The translations under genes and the position numbers were made by a program. Of a stretch of 21,237 nt of DNA, positions 13,503 to 19,925 are shown one piece after another. The stretch comes from a virus, in IMG/VR virus record IMGVR_UViG_3300042902_000127, positions 1-21,237 of that record. One strand, written 5' to 3'. The stretch's first letter is position 1; the number at the start of each line of letters is the position of its first letter. The notes beneath the pieces are model-generated. The model did not search any database, had not been told where the DNA came from, and saw only the letters and a program-made list of their open reading frames with translations.

Positions 13503-14240
13503 ATGGCATTACCTAAAATTGACGTACCAATATATGAAATCGAACTTCCTTCAAATGGAAAGAGCATTAGATTTCGTCCGTTTACAGTAAAAGAAGAAAA
13601 GTTGTTTTTAATGGCATCACAATCTGAAGATGCTGATTCAATATTTAAAACAATCATACAAGTATTAAACAACTGTATTCTAGATGAACTTGATATTGAA
13701 AAAACTTCATTATTTGATATTGAATTTTTGTTCCTAAATCTTCGTGCAAGATCGATTGGTGAAGTTGTTGAACTATCATACAAATGTAATAACGAGGTTA
13801 CTGGTGAGGATGGACACAGCAAAACATGTAACAATGTAGTCAATATAGATGTTAATGTTTTAGATATTAAACCATCGGGTAATGCATCTAAAGATAACAA
13901 AATTCAATTCTCACCAAAATTGGGTATGGTGATGAAATATCCCACACTCTCTATATTAGAATTGAGTAAAGATAAGACTGATGAACTCGACATCATTATT
14001 GAGATGATAGTTGCTTGCGTTGATTATATTTACGATGAAGATAATATCTATTATGCTAAAGACAGCACAAAAGAAGAATTGATGGAATTTTTGGATTCAC
14101 TACAATCAAAAGAACTCGATAAAGTTAAAGATTTTTTTGAAGATTTACCCAAATTAGAAAAAGATTTGGATTTTAAATGCAATAAATGTGGACATGAAGA
14201 AATTATTAAATTAGAAGGCATACAAAATTTTTTCGTGTAA
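13503..14240 (+). CDS. 26: Baseplate hub assembly protein gp26 (T4 baseplate chaperone family)
   Basis: 245 aa (T4 gp26: 208 aa). The N-terminal PIYEIELPSNGKSIRFRPFT followed by VKEEKLFLMA (about 9-38) is the family signature. FDIEFLFLNLRARSIGEVVE (71-90) continues it. Cys95 and Cys109 surround a Gly/Asp loop, and Cys226-x2-Cys229 with His231 lie near the C-terminus; together they could form a split zinc ribbon. The protein acts in hub assembly and is not known to stay in the mature T4 particle. GGAG is 7 nt before the ATG. The last codons read through A AAT TTT TTC just before the stop, which is a slippery site leading into the gp51 frame. The gene immediately precedes gp51 as in T4 (25-26-51). 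Confidence 0.88.
   Translation: MALPKIDVPIYEIELPSNGKSIRFRPFTVKEEKLFLMASQSEDADSIFKTIIQVLNNCILDELDIEKTSLFDIEFLFLNLRARSIGEVVELSYKCNNEVTGEDGHSKTCNNVVNIDVNVLDIKPSGNASKDNKIQFSPKLGMVMKYPTLSILELSKDKTDELDIIIEMIVACVDYIYDEDNIYYAKDSTKEELMEFLDSLQSKELDKVKDFFEDLPKLEKDLDFKCNKCGHEEIIKLEGIQNFFV
14225..14234 (+). other. Programmed -1 frameshift site joining gp26 to gp51
   Basis: In the gp26 frame the bases read A AAT TTT (14225-14231), an X XXY YYZ heptamer, overlapped by T TTT TTC (14228-14234), a second one. Slipping back one base enters a frame that is open from 14210 to 14425, has no ATG, GTG or TTG before 14291, and encodes gp51. The zero-frame stop TAA is at 14238. The fusion would have 243 gp26 residues plus 65, in total 308 aa. 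No strong downstream hairpin or upstream internal Shine-Dalgarno is obvious. Confidence 0.8.
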
Positions 14241-14428
14241 TTTTTAGTCATGATAACTTAGGTAATTTCTTTCAAACTAATTTTGCTTTAATGCAACATC
14301 ACAAATATAGTTTGACTGAATTGGATAATATGTTACCTTGGGAAAGAGATGTTTATGTAAGTATGCTTATGAAATATTTGGAAGAAGAATCTGAGAGAAT
14401 AAAACTACTAAATCAGCAGAGAAAATAA
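14231..14428 (+). CDS. 51: Hub assembly protein gp51, expressed as -1 frameshift extension of gp26
   Basis: 65 codons in the frame -1 to gp26. The product reads FSHDNLGNFFQTNFALMQHH, then KYSLTELDNMLPWERDVYVS, then MLMKYLEEESERIKLL. The LPWERDVYVSML block is the pattern seen in the second part of tail assembly chaperones (the T part of lambda-type GT and gp51 of T4-like phages). No ATG, GTG or TTG precedes the conserved FSHDNLGNFF segment, and the first ATG (14291) lies after it. Production as a gp26-gp51 fusion is therefore most likely. The stop TAA touches the next gene's ATG (TAAATG). An ATT start at 14240 is a weaker alternative. The family call relies on motif and on its place between gp26 and the tape-measure-like genes. 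Confidence 0.8.
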   Translation, partial: FRVIFSHDNLGNFFQTNFALMQHHKYSLTELDNMLPWERDVYVSMLMKYLEEESERIKLLNQQRK

Positions 14429-15943
14429 ATGGCAACATTAGCCGATGTAATACGAAAACGAAGAGAATCTGGACAAGGAGTTGGACAATCACTTGCCGGA
14501 AGTCTTAAGGAAAAACTGAAAGAGAAGATTGATCCTAGAAGATTCTTAAATCAGTCTGGGATCATAACAGCATTGTTTCCGAAACTTAAAGCGTTCAAAG
14601 CATCAGGTTCACGTGGTGTTGGTTCAGAACTGCAAAAGAGGAGTGTTGAACTTACCGGAAGTTCTTCTTCATTGTCTAGTGGATCTTTAAGTAGAATAAA
14701 ATTAGATTCTGAAATAACTGCGAAAAATAGTATGGTTCTTCCTGCATTGGCTCGGGATATGAATATCATGCGCCAAAATATCGCAAAACTTCTAAAAGAA
14801 TTTGGCGTTAAACCGACATATAGATCCGATAGATTCTTCAAGAAAAGTAAAGATCGAGAAACTGAATATGAAAGTGCAATATCGACTGGTTCCAAATCAC
14901 CTGAAAAATTAAATAAATCCGACAATGAAAAAGAATCGTCTGGTGGAATATTATCAATATTAGGAAAAATTCTACCATTTGTAACTTCTATTGGTGGAAT
15001 ATTAATATCTTCTATTGGAAAATTGAAAGGACTTGTTACTGGTTTTCTAAGTATGGCGATTAAACCGGTAATGTCTTTAGTTCAATCAGTTTTTTCTGGA
15101 CTAGTAGTTTTGGTAACATCAATACTTGGTAAAATCTTAAAGAGTGTTTTGAGAATATTCAGTTTGTCTAATATGTCGAAAATATTAGGTAGATTCTTAA
15201 TAGGTACAGTTGGCACAGGACTTATTGCCGCATCACTTGCCGCTGTTGCCGCAACATATGGATTAAATGCAATTTCTAATAAATTCAAACAGGATAGTTT
15301 GGATAAGTTCAATGCTGATCCAAGTCGATCGGCAAAAGATGCCATAGAATCAGAGAAAACTTTTGGAAAAGTTGGTGCTAATGCTCTAGGAATTGGTACA
15401 CAATCCGTCAAAGAAAATTATGTTGCATCAGAATTAATGAAGACTGATCCAACATTAACTGCAGGTCAAGCATTGAATAAATCTAGTCAAATCTTAGAAG
15501 GCAAAGATCCTAATGGAGCATCTGCACCAAGTGAATTTTCTGGCATGGATACTGATGGTGCTTCAGATGGTATGCAATTGGATCCTGTATATGCTGAACT
15601 TGTACGTACAGCAGAGATTTTATCTACAACAGGAAATGTCGAATCTAAAATAACTCAAGACCAGAGTAACATTACTGATACAAATCAAAAAGCAATAACA
15701 CCACCACAACAAGTGCAAAACCCTGCAACACAATTACAGGGACAAACTATTGGATCACAGACCCAAGATAATAAAGAAAATATTATGGGCATTGTCGAAG
15801 TTGGTGAACCTGAAACAGTAGTTGCTCCAATAAATCAACAAAACAATTCTACTAGAGAAATCACTCAAGATAAAATCCCAAGTGCCGTAAATGATGATAT
15901 TGTTTATTATTTTGGTGGAGGTGTAAACAATGTCTACGCTTAG
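14429..15943 (+). CDS. Tape-measure/hub-like protein, paralog A
   Basis: 504 aa. The N-terminal motif TLADVIRKRRESGQGVGQSL with SLKEKLKEKIDPRRFLNQSG and ALFPKLKAF (residues 3-56) is nearly repeated in the next gene. A second shared motif is DRFFKKSKDRETEYESA (134-150). Residues about 172-280 are strongly hydrophobic and contain several possible membrane segments (for example ILPFVTSIGGILISSIG and LIAASLAAVAATYGL), then a polar Gln/Asn/Thr-rich C-terminus. Hydrophobic stretches inside a long helical protein directly after tail chaperones are typical of tape-measure proteins; T4 gp29 has 590 aa. The ATG abuts the gp51 stop, with only a weak AGAGAAAA ribosome site, so it is probably coupled. No sequence match to gp29 was recognised; the role is inferred from layout. 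Confidence 0.6.
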   Translation: MATLADVIRKRRESGQGVGQSLAGSLKEKLKEKIDPRRFLNQSGIITALFPKLKAFKASGSRGVGSELQKRSVELTGSSSSLSSGSLSRIKLDSEITAKNSMVLPALARDMNIMRQNIAKLLKEFGVKPTYRSDRFFKKSKDRETEYESAISTGSKSPEKLNKSDNEKESSGGILSILGKILPFVTSIGGILISSIGKLKGLVTGFLSMAIKPVMSLVQSVFSGLVVLVTSILGKILKSVLRIFSLSNMSKILGRFLIGTVGTGLIAASLAAVAATYGLNAISNKFKQDSLDKFNADPSRSAKDAIESEKTFGKVGANALGIGTQSVKENYVASELMKTDPTLTAGQALNKSSQILEGKDPNGASAPSEFSGMDTDGASDGMQLDPVYAELVRTAEILSTTGNVESKITQDQSNITDTNQKAITPPQQVQNPATQLQGQTIGSQTQDNKENIMGIVEVGEPETVVAPINQQNNSTREITQDKIPSAVNDDIVYYFGGGVNNVYA

Positions 15944-17525
15944 TTCACTCATATCGAAAAGAAGAATCTCTGGACAAGGCGTTGTTAGTTCTTTGGGTGG
16001 TAGTTTGAAAGATAGATTGAAAGAGAAAATTGATCCTAGAAGACTATTCAATCAGAATGGTGTAATGACATCACTGTTTCCTGGTTTGAAATCATATAAC
16101 GCATCGACTAGTTTTTCACCGAAAGAAAATGTTATAAATGATCCTATTTTACAAGACATATCAAAAAGTATGACTGTCCTTGCAAAAAAAACGAGTGTAT
16201 TGAAAGAACTTTCTCGTGACGCTAGAAATATGTCAACGAATTTGAAAAAGTTCATCAACATGCTTGGTAAACAAAAGGCGGCAGAAAGTGTAGACGCATT
16301 TTTCTTAAAATCTGATGAACGTGAAAAGTTGTATGAAAACACTAAACTTGATCCCATGTCAAACTCACCAGAAAGACAATCTAAGCAGAAAAAGAAACTT
16401 GGTGGTCTGATGGGAACACTACTAACAGTGGGACTTGCTGGAGTTGGTTATTTGACATATGATTTCCTGATGAATGGTGGAAATTCAATTGTTGCTAAAA
16501 CTTATGAGAAAATTAAAAATAAATTTATTCAACTGAAAATTGAATTTATGGATTATGTGATGAACACTGTAACTCCAAACATGGAAAAACTGTGGAGCGA
16601 TATTAGTAAACTTTCTGAAGATAGTTTGAACGATATCGTTGATAGACTACTCGATGGATTGTCGATTGGGAATATACTCAAATCTTTAGATAGTGACGAA
16701 TCTTCTATAGATTCTATGATGAAAGAGATTGAGAAATCCACAAACAACTACAAAAATAAGATGTCGGAATCGATCAACAATTTTTCTTTTTTTCCCGAAG
16801 CAAAAGCATCAACTTTGCCATCAGCATTAAGATCAAAAAGTCAACAAGATTTTCGTCAAACTGGTGTCGAAGATATTGATGCATCAACCAATACACAATT
16901 GCCTTCATTACAACAAAAACTTCTAAAGCGAGAGTCTGGCGGTAATTACAGAGTGATCAATACTATTGGTTATGTTGGTGGTTATCAATTTGGCGCAGCC
17001 GCACTGGAAACTTTAGGATATATTAAAACAGGAGCATCAAAACAGGGCAATCGTGTTTTAAAAGACTCGTCTGTTTGGACTGGAAAAAATGGTGCAAAAA
17101 GTTTAGATGATTTTCTATCAAGTCGTTATATACAAGATACTGCATTTCAAGAAAACGTTAGATTCAACGAGAGAGTGTTGAAAGATATTGGCGTCATCAA
17201 TAATAAAACAACAGAAAAACAAAAGTCTGGTCTTTTAGCAGTGGCACACTTACAAGGTGCTGGTGGTGCTAGAGATTTTTCTCGTGGTATAAACAAAGCA
17301 GACGCATATGGCACAAAATCTTCAGAGTACTTTAAACTGGGTTCTTCAGCGACATCAATTAATGAAATGTCATCATCTATTATCACAAATGAAAATATTC
17401 CAACAACTAAAGTTAAAACAGTGATCGTTGCAACGAATAGAGAAAATAATACAACAATCATAAAAAATAACAATTCAGTTATTCAACAAGATTACACCAA
17501 ATCTCTGATTGGCAACAATTCATAA
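15930..17525 (+). CDS. Tape-measure/hub-like protein, paralog B, with lytic transglycosylase-like C-terminus
   Basis: 531 aa. Residues 3-58 repeat the N-terminal module of the preceding protein (LISKRRISGQGVVSSLGGSL, then KDRLKEKIDPRRLFNQNG, then SLFPGLKSYNAS); DAFFLKSDEREKLYEN (122-137) repeats the second. One hydrophobic segment lies at about 158-182. The C-terminal domain starts with LLKRESGGNYRVIN (331-344, putative catalytic Glu335), then GYVGGYQFGAAALETLGY (347-364) and LAVAHLQGAGGARDFSRG (436-453), a pattern of SLT/lysozyme-like peptidoglycan hydrolases. It could open the wall during DNA entry. The tail is Asn/Thr-rich. The ATG overlaps the previous gene by 14 bp and has a GGAGGT Shine-Dalgarno 8 nt away. 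It is the last gene of the operon, closed by a terminator. Confidence 0.72.
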   Translation: MSTLSSLISKRRISGQGVVSSLGGSLKDRLKEKIDPRRLFNQNGVMTSLFPGLKSYNASTSFSPKENVINDPILQDISKSMTVLAKKTSVLKELSRDARNMSTNLKKFINMLGKQKAAESVDAFFLKSDEREKLYENTKLDPMSNSPERQSKQKKKLGGLMGTLLTVGLAGVGYLTYDFLMNGGNSIVAKTYEKIKNKFIQLKIEFMDYVMNTVTPNMEKLWSDISKLSEDSLNDIVDRLLDGLSIGNILKSLDSDESSIDSMMKEIEKSTNNYKNKMSESINNFSFFPEAKASTLPSALRSKSQQDFRQTGVEDIDASTNTQLPSLQQKLLKRESGGNYRVINTIGYVGGYQFGAAALETLGYIKTGASKQGNRVLKDSSVWTGKNGAKSLDDFLSSRYIQDTAFQENVRFNERVLKDIGVINNKTTEKQKSGLLAVAHLQGAGGARDFSRGINKADAYGTKSSEYFKLGSSATSINEMSSSIITNENIPTTKVKTVIVATNRENNTTIIKNNNSVIQQDYTKSLIGNNS

Positions 17526-17553
17526 AAAACCCCACCGAAGTGGGGCATTTTTC
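17524..17553. terminator. Bidirectional rho-independent terminator
   Basis: CCCCAC (17530-17535) pairs with GTGGGG (17540-17545) around a CGAA loop. On the plus strand ATTTTTC follows the stem; on the minus strand the loop reads TTCG and the stem is followed directly by TTTTTT. It lies exactly between the stop codons of two converging genes: the tape-measure paralog B and gp32. The minus-strand version is the stronger. Confidence 0.93.
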
Positions 17554-18450
17554 TTAGTCAGATTCTGCTAGAGATTTAAAGTAATCCAAATCATCATCTT
17601 CTGTTGCAGTACTTGCTTTAGTGAAGACTTGCAAATCATCTTCCTTAAAACCCGAAACTTCAACATCTTCAGCCTTAGTTCTCAAATTGATTGCACCTTC
17701 GAGACCCAACGCTTTATCTAAACGTTTCTTCAAATCATCATATGACTTAAAGTTTGATTTCTCTAAGAACTCTTTAAGTGAGTATTCTGATTTCCAAAGC
17801 GCCTCTAGTTTCTCATCATCACCACCCAATAATGCTGATGCATCAGAGAATTCACTCTTATCATAGTTGCGATAACCCTCAACTTGACGAATCTTTAATT
17901 TGAAGTTTGCACCATCCCAAAAATCGAAGGGATTGATTGGAGTCTCATCTGCAAATTCTGGATTCATTGCTTCAGTGATTTTGTCAAAGATTTTCTTACC
18001 ATATTTGAATAGAAAAACTTTACCTTCATTTTCTGGATTAGATGGATCGGAAATAACTTGAATGTTTGCGATATAAGAAAGTTTGCGTTTTTGTTTGCGA
18101 ACGATTTCTTTGTTTGCTTCAACACCAGAGTTCCATAACATAGAGTTATGTTCACACACTGGACACTTATCGTTTGTTGTAGTCAAACAGTTATCGATCA
18201 ACCAGCCACCTGGTCCTTGAAAACCGTGATTGAAGATGCGTACCCAAGGAAGAGCATCATCACCATCAACTGCTGGTGCAGGAAGAAAACGAATGATTGC
18301 CATTCCGTTACCTGCTTTATCTACTGTTGGTTGCCAATACCGTTCATCATTCTTTTTTGAACCAGAATCAGAATTCTGTTGAGTGTTCTCGATTGCTTTC
18401 GTCAATTGATCGAAAGAACGATTCTTTTTTAGTTTAGCAAAGTCTGTCAT
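17554..18450 (-). CDS. 32: Single-stranded DNA-binding protein gp32
   Basis: 298 aa (T4: 301 aa). The start at 18450 has GAGGT about 6 nt upstream; the frame is open 20 codons further, but that stretch holds the leader and has no matching domain. N-terminal residues (LKKNRSFDQLTKAI) correspond to the basic cooperativity segment. The core has GNGMAIIRFLPAPAVDG (about 48-64) and FNHGF (His75), Cys88, then KCPVC (Cys96, Cys99): the zinc-binding set H-x12-C-x7-C-x2-C. PENEGKVFLFKYGKKIFDKI and PFDFWDGANFKLKIRQVEGY follow. The acidic C-terminus (TEDDDLDYFKSLAESD) is the tail that contacts other replication proteins. It has a private promoter, follows gp59, and ends at the bidirectional terminator. 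Confidence 0.97.
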   Translation of the reverse strand: MTDFAKLKKNRSFDQLTKAIENTQQNSDSGSKKNDERYWQPTVDKAGNGMAIIRFLPAPAVDGDDALPWVRIFNHGFQGPGGWLIDNCLTTTNDKCPVCEHNSMLWNSGVEANKEIVRKQKRKLSYIANIQVISDPSNPENEGKVFLFKYGKKIFDKITEAMNPEFADETPINPFDFWDGANFKLKIRQVEGYRNYDKSEFSDASALLGGDDEKLEALWKSEYSLKEFLEKSNFKSYDDLKKRLDKALGLEGAINLRTKAEDVEVSGFKEDDLQVFTKASTATEDDDLDYFKSLAESD

Positions 18451-18500
18451 ATAATACCTCGTATAAAAAAATTGTATGTTTGATTGTCCACATAAATCAT

Positions 18501-18529
18501 AGTATAACACATATGTATAATACTATCAA
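18501..18529 (-). promoter_or_regulatory. Strong sigma70-type promoter for gp32
   Basis: On the minus strand TTGATA (18529-18524), a 17-nt spacer and TATACT (18506-18501) are each one or two bases from consensus, and TGT directly before TATACT makes an extended -10. Transcription would start near 18494, giving a leader of about 44 nt. The whole element lies in the gap between the gp59 stop and the gp32 ATG, so gp32 can be transcribed independently of the upstream genes by unmodified host RNA polymerase. Confidence 0.8.
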
Positions 18530-18532
18530 TAA

Positions 18533-19120
18533 CTATTTTAGTGATTCTACTGCAATTTGCTTAAATTTACCTCTATCATAACTTATGAATGGAGAATATT
18601 TCAAGCACTTCAAGTGGAAATTTGGCCATTGTATATTATCAGTTATCTTTTTCTTCCATAACGGAAAGAATCCGATCAATGAATTTAATATACATAAAGT
18701 TTCAATTTCCGTTTCTTTTTGTAGAGTTGATACTAACAATATGGGATAATCTCCCTTTGTTTGAAACAACTGATTCACATCATCAACACCAGATCTAAGT
18801 TTTTCACAATCATTCTTGAATCGATATGATAGTGACTGTATTACCGCCATCCTATTCTTGTACCTTGTGATAGACTCTTCTTGAATGAGTTCTCCGACCC
18901 AGAGATTTGGATTTTCGATGAAATTTGAAACCAAGAATTGTGTGTAATCATCTTCATTCTGTTGTCTGGATAACTTATAAAAATAGTATTTGTCTTTCCG
19001 CTTTTCGAATGAATCGATTGTGGTTCTACTCTTGCCTTTATATTTGAAAAAATCATAACTCTCACTTGTAAAATGTAATTTCAATGCATTATAAATTGTA
19101 AAGGCTTCATATCCTGTCAT
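18533..19120 (-). CDS. 59: Helicase loading protein gp59
   Basis: 195 aa (T4 gp59: 217 aa). The segment SFEKRKDKYYFYKLSRQQ (about 37-54) parallels the KRRDKYFFQKLSEKY signature of T4 gp59. Also visible are FLVSNFIENPNLWVGELIQE (about 62-81) and RYKNRMAVIQSLSYRFKNDC (about 86-105), then LLVSTLQKETEIETLCILNS. The family is all-helical, binds fork DNA and gp32, and loads the gp41 helicase. Its start overlaps the gp33 stop (ATGA), and gp32 follows after the promoter gap. The order 33-59-32 is the T4 order, which supports the call. Confidence 0.88.
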   Translation of the reverse strand: MTGYEAFTIYNALKLHFTSESYDFFKYKGKSRTTIDSFEKRKDKYYFYKLSRQQNEDDYTQFLVSNFIENPNLWVGELIQEESITRYKNRMAVIQSLSYRFKNDCEKLRSGVDDVNQLFQTKGDYPILLVSTLQKETEIETLCILNSLIGFFPLWKKKITDNIQWPNFHLKCLKYSPFISYDRGKFKQIAVESLK

Positions 19121-19338
19121 ATCGGTAAGCGACTAGATTTTGGTAATAAGTTTAGGTCTTGTGCATCAGTTTCTAATTTAAATTTCAAATTGGAATTCAC
19201 TAAAGTTGATGCAACTTCAATTTCCATTCCTGTATTTTTACAATATTCTACAATTGCTTCGATATGATTATAATCTGTCTCTGATACAATCCTATCGATC
19301 TCCATTGCAAATTTTAACATCTCGTCTTTTGTAGGCAT
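19117..19338 (-). CDS. 33: Late transcription coactivator gp33-like
   Basis: 73 aa (T4 gp33: 112 aa). The start is taken at the ATG at 19338, which has AGGA 6 nt upstream; a TTG two codons earlier overlaps the previous stop but has no Shine-Dalgarno of its own. Residues about 22-50 (YNHIEAIVEYCKNTGMEIEV) and the end of the protein (TDAQDLNLLPKSSRLPI) follow the gp33 pattern. gp33 bridges RNA polymerase beta-flap and the gp45 sliding clamp at late promoters; its short hydrophobic C-terminus binds the clamp, and LPI could serve this. Similarity is modest; position between DsbA and gp59, as in T4, is the stronger argument. Confidence 0.75.
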   Translation of the reverse strand: MPTKDEMLKFAMEIDRIVSETDYNHIEAIVEYCKNTGMEIEVASTLVNSNLKFKLETDAQDLNLLPKSSRLPI

Positions 19339-19340
19339 AA

Positions 19341-19634
19341 TCAATCCTGTTTATATAGTTTTTTATCTGATGATCCTACAGTTCTACTATAAACTGTTTT
19401 TCCTTTATCAGGACTTTCAAAGATTTGATTATTGGATGGCTCACTGAATGTATCATATGCATAAGTTTCCTCAGTTTCACATTCATTCACAATATCCAAT
19501 CGACCTTCAAAGTAATAACCACAACCTCGTAGAAATTCTCCGAATCGTTCAACTACATCATAGAGGTATTCTGAATCAAATTCTTTTGTTGTTACTGCAT
19601 CTTCACAGATCGAAGTTAGTATAAATTTGGACAT
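19341..19634 (-). CDS. Small conserved-looking phage protein, 97 aa
   Basis: I do not know its function. The start at 19634 is chosen because GAGAAAAG precedes the ATG; a GTG at 19646 overlaps the DsbA stop (GTGA) but has no ribosome site. The N-terminal half reads SICEDAVTTKEFDSEYLYDV and VERFGEFLRGCGYYFEGRLD, a compact alpha/beta pattern that I associate with small genes of marine T4-like phages. The C-terminal half is polar (Ser/Asp/Lys-rich) and probably flexible. Cys10, Cys39 and Cys53 have no zinc-motif spacing. It lies between DsbA and gp33, so it is expressed with the late-transcription regulators. Confidence 0.8.
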   Translation of the reverse strand: MSKFILTSICEDAVTTKEFDSEYLYDVVERFGEFLRGCGYYFEGRLDIVNECETEETYAYDTFSEPSNNQIFESPDKGKTVYSRTVGSSDKKLYKQD

Positions 19635-19642
19635 ATCTTTTC

Positions 19643-19915
19643 TCACTTAACAATTGTTTCGTAGAGTGTCTCAAATTGATCATGTGTTGCGACCTCTTCA
19701 TCATAATTTTGTTTGTGATAAACTTTAACCATACGATTAACTAGACTTTTTGGCAACTGTAAATTCTTACAAATATCTGCAATACTTTCTTTAATGTAAT
19801 CTTTTTCTCCACCCATTCGTGTTAATGATGCAGAACATTCTCGTAATACATTCAACAACTTTTCACGATCAGCGGGATTTGAAATTTGATTGACTGACAT
19901 TTGTTGTACTGACAT
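19643..19915 (-). CDS. dsbA: Double-stranded DNA-binding protein DsbA-like
   Basis: 90 aa from the ATG at 19915, which has AGGAG 8 nt upstream; this is almost exactly the length of T4 DsbA (89 aa). An upstream extension to 19954 overlaps the previous gene and has no Shine-Dalgarno sequence. The C-terminal half (LPKSLVNRMVKVYHKQNYDE, then DQFETLYETIV) resembles the T4 DsbA segment FNRLLALYHKDNRD followed by VVELYDTVF. T4 DsbA binds double-stranded DNA and has been linked to late transcription. The neighbours gp33, gp59 and gp32 follow as in T4. This is not the periplasmic disulfide oxidase of the same name. Confidence 0.82.
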   Translation of the reverse strand: MSVQQMSVNQISNPADREKLLNVLRECSASLTRMGGEKDYIKESIADICKNLQLPKSLVNRMVKVYHKQNYDEEVATHDQFETLYETIVK

Positions 19916-19925
19916 AATAAAACTC

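Noticed and set aside
13427-13900. 157-codon open frame on the minus strand
   Set aside because: It is antisense to the tube-like protein and gp26, both well supported, and shows no domain.
14291-14428. gp51 as a separate short gene starting at the ATG at 14291
   Set aside because: It would lose the first 20 residues, including the FSHDNLGNFF segment, and no Shine-Dalgarno precedes it; the frameshift explains the whole open frame better.
18451-18510. N-terminal extension of gp32 by 20 residues
   Set aside because: The extension covers the promoter -10 and the leader, and the ATG at 18450 has a good ribosome site and matches the T4 protein length.
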